Shown here: positions 1 to 10,632 of the stretch, one piece after another | How positions within the stretch are numbered: the first letter of the stretch is position 1 | Layout of the letters: the number at the start of each line of letters is the position of its first letter | Source of the DNA: Gamarada debralockiae | Taxonomy: Eukaryota; Ascomycota; Leotiomycetes; Helotiales; Hyphodiscaceae | NCBI GenBank assembly: GCA_002803225.1 | Contig: NXFV01001869.1 | Span: 1-24,648 of the forward strand | Length of the DNA: 24,648 nucleotides | Direction of reading: 5' to 3' | Position numbers and translations under genes: made by a program | The notes under the pieces: model-generated | Seen by the model: only the letters and a program-made list of their open reading frames with translations | The model's database searches: none | What the model was told of the DNA's origin: nothing

Positions 1-1
1 G

Positions 2-73
2 CAGAAGCAAGAGGCTGCCGGGTTGGCCAAAGTCGAAGAGCCGGAGAGCTATTTTACAGGCCACAAGCCATAA
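2..73 (+). CDS. possible C-terminal end of a gene cut by the window edge
   Basis: An open frame enters from the left edge and stops at TAA 71-73. It gives about 23 residues, charged and ending in TGHKP. The composition looks more protein-like than the other two frames, but one of those also stays open to about 168, so frame choice is weak. It could be the tail of a host gene or of a retroelement ORF. No family recognised. Confidence 0.15.
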   Translation, partial: QKQEAAGLAKVEEPESYFTGHKP

Positions 74-218
74 GACTAGAAGAAGAAGACATACACTATG
101 GTTGTAATGTTTATTATCAATACACTGAACTAAGGGTCATTGTACGGAGCCACAGGCGACGTACATGAGCCCTTGGCCCCTTCGCAAGCTGTCTGCTGAC
201 TAATCCCCGCCAGCGAGC
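74..218. other. unassigned sequence left of the twin MITEs
   Basis: No gene, RNA or repeat recognised. The stretch 120-180 has a compact GC-balanced look, as in a transposon UTR, but I found no partner copy in the window. The last three bases, AGC 216-218, are the left flank repeated after each of the two MITEs. Confidence 0.2.
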
Positions 219-495
219 CACCAGGGGGTGTACTAATTGATGACGGATTTGTCAGCAGCCGGAACACCAAAAAACGCGTAAATAAATGATCATTCTTACG
301 TATCTAGTACTATAGTAGAAGTCGGTGCGCATATTGGTGAGATGCTAGATAGGTGTAAGAGAGTCGTAGAATCAGAGGGAACACCAATTAAGAGTGATAT
401 ATGGTAGTATTGTAGAAGAAAACAGACTTTACAGCTCAATTTTTAGTGTTTTCGGCTGTTGACAAATCCGTCATCAATTAGTACACCCCCTGGTG
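219..495. mobile_element. MITE 1 (CACCAGGGGG termini, AGC flanks)
   Basis: A 277-bp non-coding element. Its ends are near-perfect inverted repeats of about 44 bp: 219-262 starts CACCAGGGGGTGTACTAATT, and 453-495 is its reverse complement with one mismatch, after which similarity continues more loosely for another 12 bp or so. AGC occurs directly outside both ends (216-218 and 496-498), which fits a 3-bp target duplication. CAC-type termini with a 3-bp duplication suggest a CACTA/CMC-superfamily derivative; this assignment is inference. No ORF inside. Confidence 0.8.
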
Positions 496-498
496 AGC

Positions 499-714
499 CA
501 CCAGGGGTTGACAGAATTCGTGCACCACTTCAAAAAAAGACGCGACCACAGCTCTCCAAGAAACTATTTATATCGAAAACTTTTGGTACAAAATTTGAAG
601 GCGCCATTTTTATGATGAAGCTGGTGTAATTTATATTTCATTTGGACTTTGCGATTTAAAGTTATTAAGAGTTGGATTTTTGAAGTGGTGTACGAATTCT
701 GTCAATCCTTGGTG
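499..714. mobile_element. MITE 2 (CACCAGGGG termini, AGC flanks)
   Basis: A 216-bp non-coding element whose ends form about 38-bp inverted repeats: 499-536 starts CACCAGGGGTTGACAGAATT, and 677-714 is its reverse complement with three mismatches. It shares only the first nine terminal bases with MITE 1, so it is a different family mobilised by perhaps the same transposase type. AGC flanks it at 496-498 and 715-717, and the first of these is shared with MITE 1, so the two elements abut with a single AGC between them. Confidence 0.78.
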
Positions 715-717
715 AGC

Positions 718-1102
718 CTTGGTGGGCTGCACTGATGCTAGTGTCACCTCATCTCAGCCTTCACAATTCTCTCGCATTTCATTACTGTCGTTATAATTAT
801 AGGAATAAAGTACTTGCGCATATCATTTTACTGTTTGGACGTAACTAATCAAGTTAAGTATTCTTTTCCTTTGTCGTGGCGTAAGCCTGAAAGAAAGGGA
901 CACGGCACCGAGAATGCCTTACCCCTTAAATTCCAGGCTCCAATTTCTTGTTTCAGCTCTTCGTCGAGCCTCACCCTCCAATTGACACGAATTTACAATT
1001 ACATTCCAGTTGGGCTGGCGCCATCTGCAATTCCTTGAATCCTGGAGTCTTGGTGGATGGAACGTAGAGCGTTGGATCAGGATATCTCAACTACCTATCA
1101 AG
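718..1102 (+). other. upstream region of the STAND/WW/Ras gene
   Basis: About 385 bp between MITE 2 and the start codon at 1103. It must hold the promoter and 5' UTR, but I see no clear TATA box or operator. A short open frame starting at 814 shows no family features and is probably chance. Confidence 0.3.
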
Positions 1103-3561
1103 ATGGATCCGTTGAGTGTTAGCGCCTCGGTCGTCGGCCTGCTTGCAGCTGCTGGCCAAGTCGCTTCCGTTCTCTCCAAGATCAAATCAAGTGTGTCTGA
1201 TGCGCCAAGCTCGATTGAACAAACCTTGTTACACGTCAAAGAACTCCACTCTTGCTTTGCCGCTGTGCACAAATTTATCGTCGGAGCAACCCCAGTTACC
1301 CCAGCCTCACAACGGAGACTCTCGATGATCGAGGTGGACCAGCTTGTTGCTACATTGACCGAAAGTGTCTTAACCTTCTCTGAGCTCGAGGTTCTCGTTA
1401 CACCATTTGGAACATGCTCTCAAGCTTCAATGCGGAATCGAATCAAGTGGACCTGGAAGGAGGATGTTGTCTCCCGTATCATGCTTCGACTCGACCGCCA
1501 CAAATCATCCTTGTCACTGATGTTGAATATAGTTCAGTGGTATGTATTCATGCAGAGATGTTATCTTCAGCTACCTTCTACTTAAGGTCCCTGGTGTTGA
1601 TATGTCTTAGCGAATCTGATCGAGAAGCGGAACAATCTCAGCAATCACTCTTAATCCTTGTCCAGCAGCTCGTCGAGAGCAACGTGGAAATTTCACGACG
1701 CTTGAAAACCCTAGAGACCACATTCGATACTGAAAGCATCCTCACGGCCTGTTTCAGAAATGGCAATTCCGTCGAAACAGGGGAATCAGAAGAAGCTACT
1801 ACGGACCAGCCCCTAGAGATTTCACAGTCAACTACTTCCATGATCCTTGACAACTCTTCAACTGGCTTGCCAAGCATAGTTTTCCATTCAGCTTTCGAGA
1901 TTGATCTCAACGATTCTAGGGTTTATAAAAGGACGCAGCCCTACGAATGCGATGTTTCTTTCACAAGCTCTGCTGTCAGGTCACACTCCTGGTCGGTATT
2001 TTCCGGCTTGAGTCTTTCACAGATATCTTCAATATCAGTGATAGCATTACCGGTCTATTCACACGAGATTGCTAATAAAGAATGGTATGGGTTTGTCTTT
2101 TTTGACCAGCCTGACTCGCAAGGAACGCGTACGTTAGCTGCAATAGATGAAGAGATTCAGGAAGTAGGGGAAGTGGAGCAGGAGATAGATTATTATGATG
2201 AGATATATGACAATGATTCGGATTCTGAGTCGGATGAAGCAATAGCACTACCAACAGAAGCAGCAAGCCACGGTGGACGGACAAGAGCTGATTTCTGGAT
2301 ACTGCAAGCCACCCCGGATGGAAGATCGTTCTACTTCAATACGGAAACAGGCGAGAGCAGGATGGAACTTCCATCGGAATTGCCCTCTTCTCCGACAGCG
2401 AGTAATGATCCAGACCAAACGGTCAAAAGGACCACAGAATCTGATTTCTGGATACCGCAAGCTACCCCCAACGGAAAGCTATTTTGTTTCAACACCCTGA
2501 CCGGTGAGAGCAGTCTAGAACTTCCTTTGAAATCTTCATCTAAGATGCAAAATGAAGCTGGAGATCCGTTGAATGTCGAAATTCCAGCGGAATCAAGACC
2601 CCTACCAGGGATGATGGCCAGAAATAATACGGAAGATGAAAATCACGAATCAGATAGAAGTTCCGTTTCGAAGGAAGAGGGAGAAAGACTTATACTCGCT
2701 TCTATAAATCCCCAGCCATCCAACACAGGCGCTTCCACGAATTCAGTCTTCCAGCCCACACAAACGAATATGTCTAAAATTCAGCCATATGTCCCTTCCC
2801 CAGTCATTTCATGGCGGGCGGGAAAGATGGCTTTGTATAAATTTGTCGTGTTAGGAGACAGCGATGTTGGAAAAACACAACTCACTATCCAGGTACCTTC
2901 GTCGCCTATATTTTTCTAAGTCTAGATCGACTAACCTAGCCGATAGCTGACCCTGCAAGACTTTGTCGAACCCTACGACCCCACAATCGGGGATTCCAGA
3001 AAGCAAGTGGTCATCGACGGCCAGAGCTGCCTGGTAGAGATTCAAGATCCAGCCGACCAGGACGAATACACAGCACGGCGTGATCAATGGATTAGGGACG
3101 GAGAAGGCTTTGTATTGGTGTATGCCATCACCAAACGGAGGTCGTTTGAGCGCATCTGTAGATTCTATAAACAGATCCAACGGGTGAAGGAAGCATCGAG
3201 TTCTCTTTTCGCTCCTCCACATTATATTCCTGCCAAAATGCCCCCAATCCTGCTAGTAGGCAACAATTCCGACCGAGTTACTGAACGTGAAGTTTCTACA
3301 GAGGAGGGTTATGATCTGGCTCGGGAGTTAGGGTGCGATTTTGTTGAAGCCTCTGCGAAGAATTGCATTAATGTCGAGAAGGCATTTTACAACGTTGTCA
3401 GGCAGTTACATCGAGAGCATATGGGGGCTAGAGAGCGGATGTTGGCTGCGTCTAGCAAAGCAACTCGAGGCCACTATGCTCCAAGACAGTACCGACGACA
3501 GCAAAAGAAGGCTGGGGGTGTTTCACAGGTATGGCAAAGAGTGAGAGCAAGGGCTAGTTGA
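1103..3561 (+). CDS. composite protein: fungal STAND-type N-terminal domain, two WW-like repeats, Ras-like GTPase domain
   Basis: Three exons: 1103-1539, 1611-2892, 2947-3561. The introns of 71 bp (GTATGT...TTAG) and 54 bp (GTACCT...ATAG, CTAAC branch site) give a 777-residue protein. Residues 1-150 (MDPLSVSASVVGLLAAAGQV...) match the Helo-like/PigL_N type domain that begins many fungal STAND/NLR-like proteins; splicing gives VQCESD, as in relatives. A central SFTSSAVRSHSWSVFSGLS block is followed by an acidic stretch (about 325-355). Two degenerate WW-like repeats lie near 373-401 and 424-452 (FWxxQATPxGxxFxFNTxTGES). The Ras domain starts near 552 with P-loop GDSDVGKT at 561-568, and RKQVVIDG and EASAKN are present. 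G3 reads DPADQ instead of DTAGQ and G4 reads NNSD instead of NKxD. There is no CAAX box (ends RARAS). A signalling role is inference, and nucleotide cycling is probably abnormal. The gene is convergent with CBP3. Confidence 0.82.
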
Positions 3562-4020
3562 AGTACCCATTCTGCTCTACTAGCCACATTCAACAGTGCC
3601 CATTAGCACAACTCCATTGTACAGTGGCTAGCGAAATCGGCTTCCGCCCTCTTTTTGCGACAATGCTGATTATCGACTGAATTAATCGACCGTGTAGTCT
3701 TCGAAAGGTCATTGAATAGGATATAAGTGAATCTGGTGCTAGGAAAGTACGCCCCAAAACACATAGCTCAAACAAAACACGCGCAATGGGACTCAATTAT
3801 TTATACACTTGACATTATATAGAGTAGGCAAGACTATCACTCGAAAAATGGAGGGGGTATTATATTATCTTAAGTACAAGAACCCAGGGCTTCCTTCGTA
3901 GATCATCGCCTAGGGCTTGCTTTGCGCATATGTTTGACACTCGTCATGCTTCCGTAGTCATACATCATCTATACAAACATCACAATATGGTACAGTTGAA
4001 GGTGCGCGTCGGTAAAATCT
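3562..4020. other. intergenic region between two convergent genes
   Basis: A 459-bp AT-rich spacer between the stop codons of the composite Ras gene (+) and CBP3 (-). It should contain both 3' UTRs. No ORF with family features, no repeats and no RNA gene seen. Confidence 0.4.
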
Positions 4021-5075
4021 TCATTCTTCCCTTTCCCGAGCCAAATCCTTGCTCGGCGCCTTCTCAAATGGCAAATCCATCATCTGACTCTTCTGATCCA
4101 CAAGTCCCTTTTCGACCTCTGGGTTTCCAAACTCCAAGCCTCCCATCATCACCTCGTCATCTGGCAGGCCGTCCAGCTGTGCCAAGTATTTCCTCATATA
4201 ACTGGTAATTTGTGCCAGTGCTCGTATATCCACATCCTCACTGGCCTTGAAAACATTCCTCCAAATAGCCGCAGCAAGTACCGCATCCCCTCTCACCAAA
4301 CCCTCGTCATACGCCGCAAGCAAACCTCTCCATTGCACATACATATCCTTAAGATATCTATTCCGCGTACCACGTGCGTGCATATTGTGCTCGATTGTCA
4401 TTTTGTTTTCGGCATCATAGAAGAAGTGATCGAGGAGATGTTGTTGCCACGGTTGGGCAGTGCCAGCTGGAAAGCATCGAAATCGTGCGGAGAGAAGGTA
4501 CATGTGGAGCATGGTCACTTGAGACCATGTGCTGAACGTCGGTTTGAGGCCCAGTTCTGAATTCCATTAGCTTCAGTTTATCAAGATTTCCCCAGAAGAC
4601 GTACCAGTATGCCACCATCCTTCCCCAACACCCAGATCCTCACCATCGTCTGTCTTCGGCATCTCCGCCTCTTGATCCTGGGCTTGTGGAATTGAGTAAT
4701 CTGCCTGCCGCGCACATTCCTTATACAGAATCTCTGTTGCCCCATACGCCGTATATGTTTCAATACCCCGTCCAGCAAACTTTCTGAGCTCCCGTGCAGC
4801 CTTAATTGTTGGCGTTGAGGATGCCGATTTTGGGTTTCCTTCGGCGCGGTCGGGAGTTACAGAAGGAATTGAGCTTGTCGGTGGGACATTGTATTCAGGT
4901 TCTGCACGCCTTATGGAACTCGTCGCGAATGATCGTGATATGAATCTTGTAGCTGTCCTTCGCGTCTTCGGGGAAAGTTAGAATTGTTTCTTTTTTCTGA
5001 GAGGTTTCGGCATACCTGAGGAATTGATTGGCGCTGGAATGTGCGCAAACATGATGCGCCGGTTTTTGAAGCCAT
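4021..5075 (-). CDS. CBP3: mitochondrial ubiquinol-cytochrome c chaperone (CBP3/UQCC1 family)
   Basis: In yeast, Cbp3 works with Cbp6 at the mitochondrial ribosome to promote translation and early assembly of cytochrome b in complex III. Three exons on the minus strand: 5075-5016, 4965-4605 and 4556-4021. The introns are 50 bp (CTAAC branch site) and 48 bp, and the product is 318 residues, close to the usual length. The N-terminus is rich in Arg/Ser/Thr without acidic residues (MASKTGASCLRTFQRQ..., then TRFISRSFATSS), a good mitochondrial presequence. The conserved core is clear: GEGWWHTELGLKPTFSTWSQ across the second junction (about 132-151), MLHMYLLSARFRCFP (about 156), DHFFYDAE (about 183), RGTRNRYLKDMYVQWRGLL, and AAIWRNVF. 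The ATG at 5075 is the only one giving a presequence in frame. The reading frame is intact, and the gene is probably essential for respiration. Confidence 0.93.
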
Positions 5076-5868
5076 GTTTAATCAAAAAAGATTGGAAGTG
5101 GAAGGAGTGAGTGAGTGTTTGTTGCTCCTTTCGAGGAAGCTGCGATTCGAAGATGTTACGAATAATAAAATGTACAGGGTTACATTTTAGCTTCCGACCC
5201 GGATTAACTAATATCCACTAGCGTAGTTCTCCCCCTTTTTTCCAGTGAGAGCCTCTTTTATACTTCCCGGTTTGACATTCTACCAATCTTTTCCTTCAGC
5301 CCTCCAATTAAAATCTACACAACTGTAGCTTGATAGATTTAGTGTTCAGGCGATCACCTGCGAATTTGAGGTTACTCCTTGATAACTTGTGAATTGCATC
5401 GTAAACTTGGGGTCTATTTGTGGAACGAGCTCAGCGGTAATCTACAAGAAGAGGATTTCCACTTTCATGGCTTTCAATATCAGGTTTCATCTCACATCAC
5501 ATCCCATGCTCTCACATACAACCTCAATTTGGCACTGTTCATCACGCTCCACAACCCTGTCCAATGCACACTTTCTTCCTACTGAAGTGGCATGTGCTGT
5601 CGGCAGTATTGGAAGGGTTTCAGACTATCAAGAAGTCCACCAAATGTTAGGACAGGAAGAAGGGGTGGTACAGAGGGTCCAATCATAGTCGAGCCCATCT
5701 TCCAAGAAACCCACTAGATCACCAGGGAGTCAGTAATTCCCCAAGCAAGAATGTCTCAAGAGCAAACGGAGGAATTCTCTCTGTGCCAGGAGAGATTAAC
5801 AGTAAATGACGGTAACACGAGAGAGAATGGAGGTAGGGAAACAAACAGCAGAATGTCCTTACATCGAT
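5076..5868. other. gene-poor stretch upstream of CBP3
   Basis: About 790 bp. The first 150-200 bp should contain the CBP3 promoter. Short plus-strand frames at 5379-5688 overlap each other in two frames and show no family motif. I see no repeats or RNA genes. Confidence 0.3.
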
Positions 5869-6300
5869 TTCCGAATTGGCACGTCCGAGCCAATCCATGC
5901 CCAGAAGGACCTTGGTATCAACACCCGACATGTCTGATGCAAAGACCTTCAATTGCACTTGATCCGCACACTCCCTCTCAATCTGAGCCTCGAAGATGTT
6001 GTATCCTGCCAGTGTGTTCGCACCACCTGAAATTCCTCGGGTGTACTTCCAGCACATCTTGCACCGATTGTCTTTAGAACGCGCGTATCGACAACCGTTT
6101 CGGGACCTCGGAATTGACGATCACACTTCCAGTCCAATAGTCGCTCTCGCCAGTGATGCGTATGTTTGCTCTGAGTCTTACCATGTTTATGTAAGGTTGA
6201 ATGCGCTTTTGCGCTTCAACGACAAGAATAGTAACGACAGCGAGAAGAACATCGACGACAATTATGCCACCTCGTTATTTGAAGAATCATATGAAAGTAA
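5869..6300 (-). pseudogene. possible retropepsin-like aspartic protease remnant, frames broken
   Basis: On the minus strand one frame encodes VLLGMDWLGRANSEIDV, which resembles the (I/L)LGMxWLxxxNPxID motif at the C-terminal side of retropepsin-like domains in retroelements and in many fungal orphan proteins. It runs to a possible splice donor (GTAAGG) near 5860. Upstream, a second frame reads ITGESDYWTGSVIVNSEV and a third VVDTRVLKTIGA, so similarity is spread over three frames with a stop between. No complete D-T/S-G active site is visible in frame. It may be a decayed host gene or an unrecognised spliced gene. Neighbours give no clue. Confidence 0.28.
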
Positions 6301-7199
6301 GGGTTGTGTTAGTAAATTGACTTCCTCCTCTTCACGCCGAAAAGCGTCGGCAAAGAGGTGAGTACTTCTCCTTCCTCACCTATCGTCTCCTGGGACTATT
6401 GGGTTCTGCTATGAAGCCAAGAGCTAAGCTGAGCTCATTCTACGTTTTTATAAATAGCTTTACAAATCAAAACGGGAGAAGTTCTCCCTGCCTTGGCCTC
6501 AGCATTCAAAGAACATTTTTAGTGCAGAGAAGGGGGTGGGTTTTGGTTTATTAGTAGGAGAGTAAGTGCATCAAGTTGGAGTGCGATGAAAAGAATAATT
6601 TGCTGCGTTCTTGAGTTGCATGAGCAGATGAATGAAACGTACACAGGGAGCAGAGGAGGGGTAATATTGATGAATGACGAGGTGAGTTCCGGATCTCAAT
6701 ACTATCCCACCTATAAAATGGAACGCCACACTTGAAGTAATCTGCAACCGAACAATTTGGATCCATCAACAAGAGATGCCACTGGAAGTGTAGAGTTCCA
6801 CTGCCTATTTATTTAATTTTGCTCTTCGAGGCCGCAGAGGATCTCAAACCACAGTCACGAGAACTCCGAGATCAAACTTTCTTTCGCTCCAGTCTCCCTC
6901 TCCCTGTGCCTGAGATGACAACAAAAGATTCTACGACGACGAGAATGAAAAAGACGCCAAAACTTTGAACTCTTCCTCTGACTCAGCTGGTTCTCTTAAG
7001 TTCTCCACTTCGCTCAGTCCTTACTGCTTGTTCGGTTTTTCGGGAACTTCTCGTGTGAGGTCGACCGGAATTATTAGCACACTATTTCGATGAAGAGAAT
7101 AGTTTTCCATGTCTGGAGGAAGACGGTGACTTGTGCGTGGTTTGTGTCCAAATGGAGGCGAATTCAAAGGCTTTTATACTTCCATCAGGAACCGCTTAC
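6301..7199. other. long stretch without a recognisable gene
   Basis: About 900 bp with only short open frames on both strands and none with family motifs. Composition is mixed and slightly AT-rich. No terminal repeats, tandem repeats or RNA genes found by eye. Confidence 0.3.
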
Positions 7200-7538
7200 T
7201 TAGTGAACGTCTGAATGCTCTGGGGAGGATACATGTTCAACAGGAGGAAAAGAACAGAGAAATGATAGTTTCCTGGTCTTAAAACAAAGCGCTGTTTCCA
7301 AAGGTTGCGTTCTAGGCACACTGCATTTGGATTTCTCCAATCTCGGACCATTGGGCACCAGAAAAAGTTTGTAATGCTTTCTGAGAGGATACATGTGGTG
7401 CTTAGAGACAGAATTTGCAAGTTGAAGCGTTTTAAGGTCTGATGATGGGTTTCTACTGATTGCCTGGTGCTTGGAAGTCAGAATAGTGACGAAAATGAGA
7501 ATGACAGCAATATTTAAGATGAAGACAATAAATGCCAC
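7200..7538 (-). CDS. hypothetical small protein with an N-terminal membrane segment
   Basis: An ORF of 112 residues starting MAFIVFILNIAVILIFVTIL, a strongly hydrophobic first 20 residues followed by KHQ, as in a signal anchor. The rest is basic and unstructured, and I recognise no family. There is no intron or conserved start context to back it, and the sequence around it is gene-poor, so it may be a chance frame. Confidence 0.18.
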   Translation of the reverse strand: MAFIVFILNIAVILIFVTILTSKHQAISRNPSSDLKTLQLANSVSKHHMYPLRKHYKLFLVPNGPRLEKSKCSVPRTQPLETALCFKTRKLSFLCSFPPVEHVSSPEHSDVH

Positions 7539-7856
7539 AAGCTACTCAACAGCTCAATCGAACAAACCGCATCCTCAATCTCAGCAAGTGTGCTGTTTTC
7601 TTTTTAAGACCGATCATCCTTAAGAACGTTTCTGAAACCTGCGCCGAATTAAATCAACAAGAACCAGAAATTGAATGTACCCACAAAAGAGAGTCGATAC
7701 CAACCAAAAAGAGCATGACTTATAGTGCAATGAAACAACTGGTAAGCACTGTTCCACCGAATGCCTTTCCCCGCGCCCCACACTCCGGCGCAGATTGGCC
7801 GATTCGCTGCATCGTTTAGGGACAATACCGAATCATGATTCAGAAATGACTATCAG
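7539..7856. other. spacer downstream of the 7857-9669 gene
   Basis: A 318-bp region that should contain the 3' UTR of the minus-strand gene. A 95-codon plus-strand frame at 7532-7819 has no family features. Because a good donor (GTAAGT, 7890-7895 on the minus strand) lies near the end of that gene, part of this stretch could be an additional terminal exon. Confidence 0.25.
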
Positions 7857-9669
7857 CTACATCGGTATAGAGTTAAGGGGACGGGTGTACTTACTTCTCC
7901 GTCTTTTATTTTTCGCTGTCCCGGATGCGGTGAAAGATCCACTTGGTCCCGGCGTCTTGGTCTCGCTTCGGTTCGTGTCCACCGACATGAATGATATATT
8001 TGCCGCTGGTAAAGATTGTATCTGGACTGCCGGAGTTGATTTCCTACTACTGGGCAGCATTTCTATCTGCCCGTAGCGATAGAAGTTTGCATTCTGTCTC
8101 AATTCTTTTGCCTGAGGATTGCTATTCAGCTTGGCGATGAGGGCTTTTGCGGCAGCATCGAGCAACAAGCGGAGCTCGTTGACACCATATCCAATAAAGA
8201 TTTTTGCGAATGTTTCTAAAACCTTTCTTCGGTCGAAGTTCGTCTTCGAAACCCTCGTGAACTCTTGATACTCGAATCTCAAGGGGTATTCCGGTATAAT
8301 AAAGCCCTGTTCAGTTCCTGAATCTCTGACCGCTCGATGAATGCGTATTGTGAGTCCTTCGGTACTCGCTACCACTGAGAAAAATCTCACTTGAGCGAAG
8401 AATTTTTCTTTGTGATCTTCTCCAGCATCCTGGAAAAATTCAAACATGTTGTGCAAGGCCTGGCTGGCATTATTAAGGCTTTGGTTCCTTGCTACAATGT
8501 CATCCGGTGACAAAAACGACTTTTTGGCTTCGATCGTGCAGAAATGAAAGACCCTTTCACTTCCTATCACCGGCAGTTTTTCGTAGCAAGCCAACTGTTG
8601 CGTTGATTCCGGCATGTTGTTCCACAGGTAATCGGATATCACAGAGTCCCTGACGAAACATACGGCAAGATCGGGCTTGGGCTGCGTCAGAAAATTGATC
8701 ATCTTCTCGTAAGCTCTAGTTGGCATCGGCCAACAAATCCATGGCTCTTCAACGCTGAAATCGAGACATCTTTTGTCTTTCCCATTGATTTTGTAAAGTC
8801 TGTAGATCAGACAGTGGCGCGCAATCAAGAACATCATGACTGTTCGCTGGAAAAGTGCTTCGTTCGACCCTTGAGTGCACTTTTCAAGATCCTTGTCCCA
8901 CAGAAGCCCATGAGAAGTTTCTTCGTCGCTGGATTCTTTGAGGAATTCATCTGGCTTCAAGTTCTCGATATGTTTTGCATAACTATCGGAGTCCGCGCTT
9001 TCTGTCAACAATACATTTCGATGTCGAAGCCCTTTAGCAAACTCGGGCGACTGGGAGTTTATCAACTTCGAAGTCTCCTTTGCCAAAGTTGGGTTCGCCA
9101 TAATTGCCTCTATCAGAGCAACAACTTCTTCATCCAGTGGCGGTAGATATCCCCATGCGCGGTAGAACGCTTGTTGTGGATCCGGTGATATTTCTTCGTT
9201 GGTTGACTTGTGGTCGATTTGTCGGTAACTCTCTGGATGTAGAGCTTCTATGCTCTCTACAATCCTTTCTAGAGGAGTAGCACCTGTCGCAGGAGTACCT
9301 GGACTGCGGGCCGACTTTTTGAATTTTCGAGACGTTGCCTTGCGACGAATCGGCTCGGAGCTGTCTTCAGGGGTCTGAGCCTTCTTGATTGGAGGTCTCG
9401 GCCTGAGACGAGAACTTATGCCATCGGAAGGAATTGGGGCTCTCGCGGGCTCGGATCCGGGCTTCTTTTGACCAAGGTAAGCGAAGAGACAACCAAAATG
9501 CCCTCAATCAATTACATCCTTAACTCCAGAGTTCCAAATTCCCAAATTCCCAAGGGGTCGCTGCATGAAATCTTACCTTAGTATGAGCCCCTCCAGTAGT
9601 TGTCTTGGTGGGTTTTCGAGTCGCTACAGGCTTTCGACCGACTTTCTTTCCCTTGCGACGGGGAGGCAT
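7857..9669 (-). CDS. fungal protein with a PD-(D/E)xK-like signature (DUF7924-type)
   Basis: Two exons on the minus strand, 9669-9577 and 9464-7857, with a 112-bp intron (GTAAGA...AAAAG), give 566 residues. The N-terminus is very basic (MPPRRKGKKVGRKPVATRKP) and Pro/Ser-rich to about residue 100, probably disordered and nuclear. The conserved block has AFYRAWGYLPPLDE (about 130), PKPDLAVCF (about 294-302), VFHFCTIEAKKSFL (about 336-349), and ARNQSLNNASQALHNMF (about 356-372). The spacing of PD to ExK fits a PD-(D/E)xK nuclease-like fold, and I recall this family as DUF7924, common and lineage-expanded in fungi. Biochemical function is unknown, so nuclease activity is inference. The C-terminus ends in a Lys/Arg-rich patch (KNKRRRSKYTR). 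An alternative 3' splice pattern is possible there. Confidence 0.75.
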
Positions 9670-10239
9670 TGAAAGCGAACCCCAGTAAACCTCATCCAAG
9701 TCGTGATGTCAACCACCGCATAAAACGCTCGCGTACGGAAATCAGCAGTAAAAAGACATGGATAAACCCGAGAACCCGAGAGGCTTTCAACGGGATGAAG
9801 AAGTGTGGGTGCTATGCAAACCGAAGAGATTGAAAGTTCAGAGATGAGAGTGGGGGATTAAGTGAGCATGAAGGTGCGGGCCGCGCGGGAGCGGAGCGGG
9901 CTACTTAAACAATATTGCGATTGCAATTTCCAGCCATAACCCTATTTGGTACCCACGCAGACATAACATTCCTCATTCTCTGCCCCGCGGCTACGTGGCA
10001 TTTCCGTTTGTGTGGTTGCACAAGCATCTTAATAGACGCCACAGCCATTTCACGGATCGAGATTTATTGATTCGCTACTCTATCCCTGAACACAAAGAGG
10101 GGCTACGCAAAAGTGAGGAGAAAATTGTCGGGGTTCCAATGCAGAGGCGACCCACAGCGACTTACAAGGAAGTAGAAATGCTATAGAATGACCGAGCCTC
10201 GAGGCAAGAGAAGATGGTTAGAAGAGTCTATGACGGTGT
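9670..10239. other. upstream region of the 7857-9669 gene
   Basis: About 570 bp, GC-rich just upstream of the start codon (GCGGGCCGCGCGGGAGCGG near 9876). It presumably holds the promoter. Small plus-strand frames at 9600-9833 and 9995-10186 show no family features. Confidence 0.3.
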
Positions 10240-10299
10240 TAAATTGTCCTCTGAGAATTTCGTGCCAACACAAAACTCCCCGCTCCCCACAACCGCCAG

Positions 10300-10585
10300 C
10301 TCAAATCCCTTCCCCTCCCTTTTCCCCTCTCACTCAAAAACCACGTATACGCTCCCGAACTCGTAACAATCTTATCATGAGTCGGGACCCAATACTTCGC
10401 CCCCATCTCCCTTAAGACTTTCAACCCATGATGGGCACCAGATTCGACGCACCAAATGGCCACGACGAAGCTTCCTTCGTCGTATGCAGCAGAGCCAGTG
10501 GCTTGATCACTAGCTTCGCCTCAGTAATAACCTTCACATCATCGACATAGAGCCCATGAGGGGCGAGCACTCCTCTGCCTTACTA
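10300..10585 (-). pseudogene. metallo-beta-lactamase-fold protein, 3' fragment with a frameshift
   Basis: One minus-strand frame encodes GVLAPHGLYVDDVKVITEA and KLVIKPLALLH. The adjacent frame continues YDEGSFVVAIWCVESGAHHG and LKVLREMGAKYWVPTHDK, then WFLSE. Together they match the C-terminal third of fungal MBL-fold hydrolases, whose typical pattern is ...TEAxLVIKPLALLH..., then GAHNGLK...GAKYWVPTHDE...WFL. A shift between LLH and YDEG breaks the frame. The metal-binding HxHxDH part should lie further upstream and is absent, replaced by a MITE/LTR-rich stretch. The fragment is therefore a truncated pseudogene. Confidence 0.75.
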
Positions 10586-10632
10586 ACGAAGCGCTTATGT
10601 ATACCGTCGATACCGAGACATCAATAGCAATA

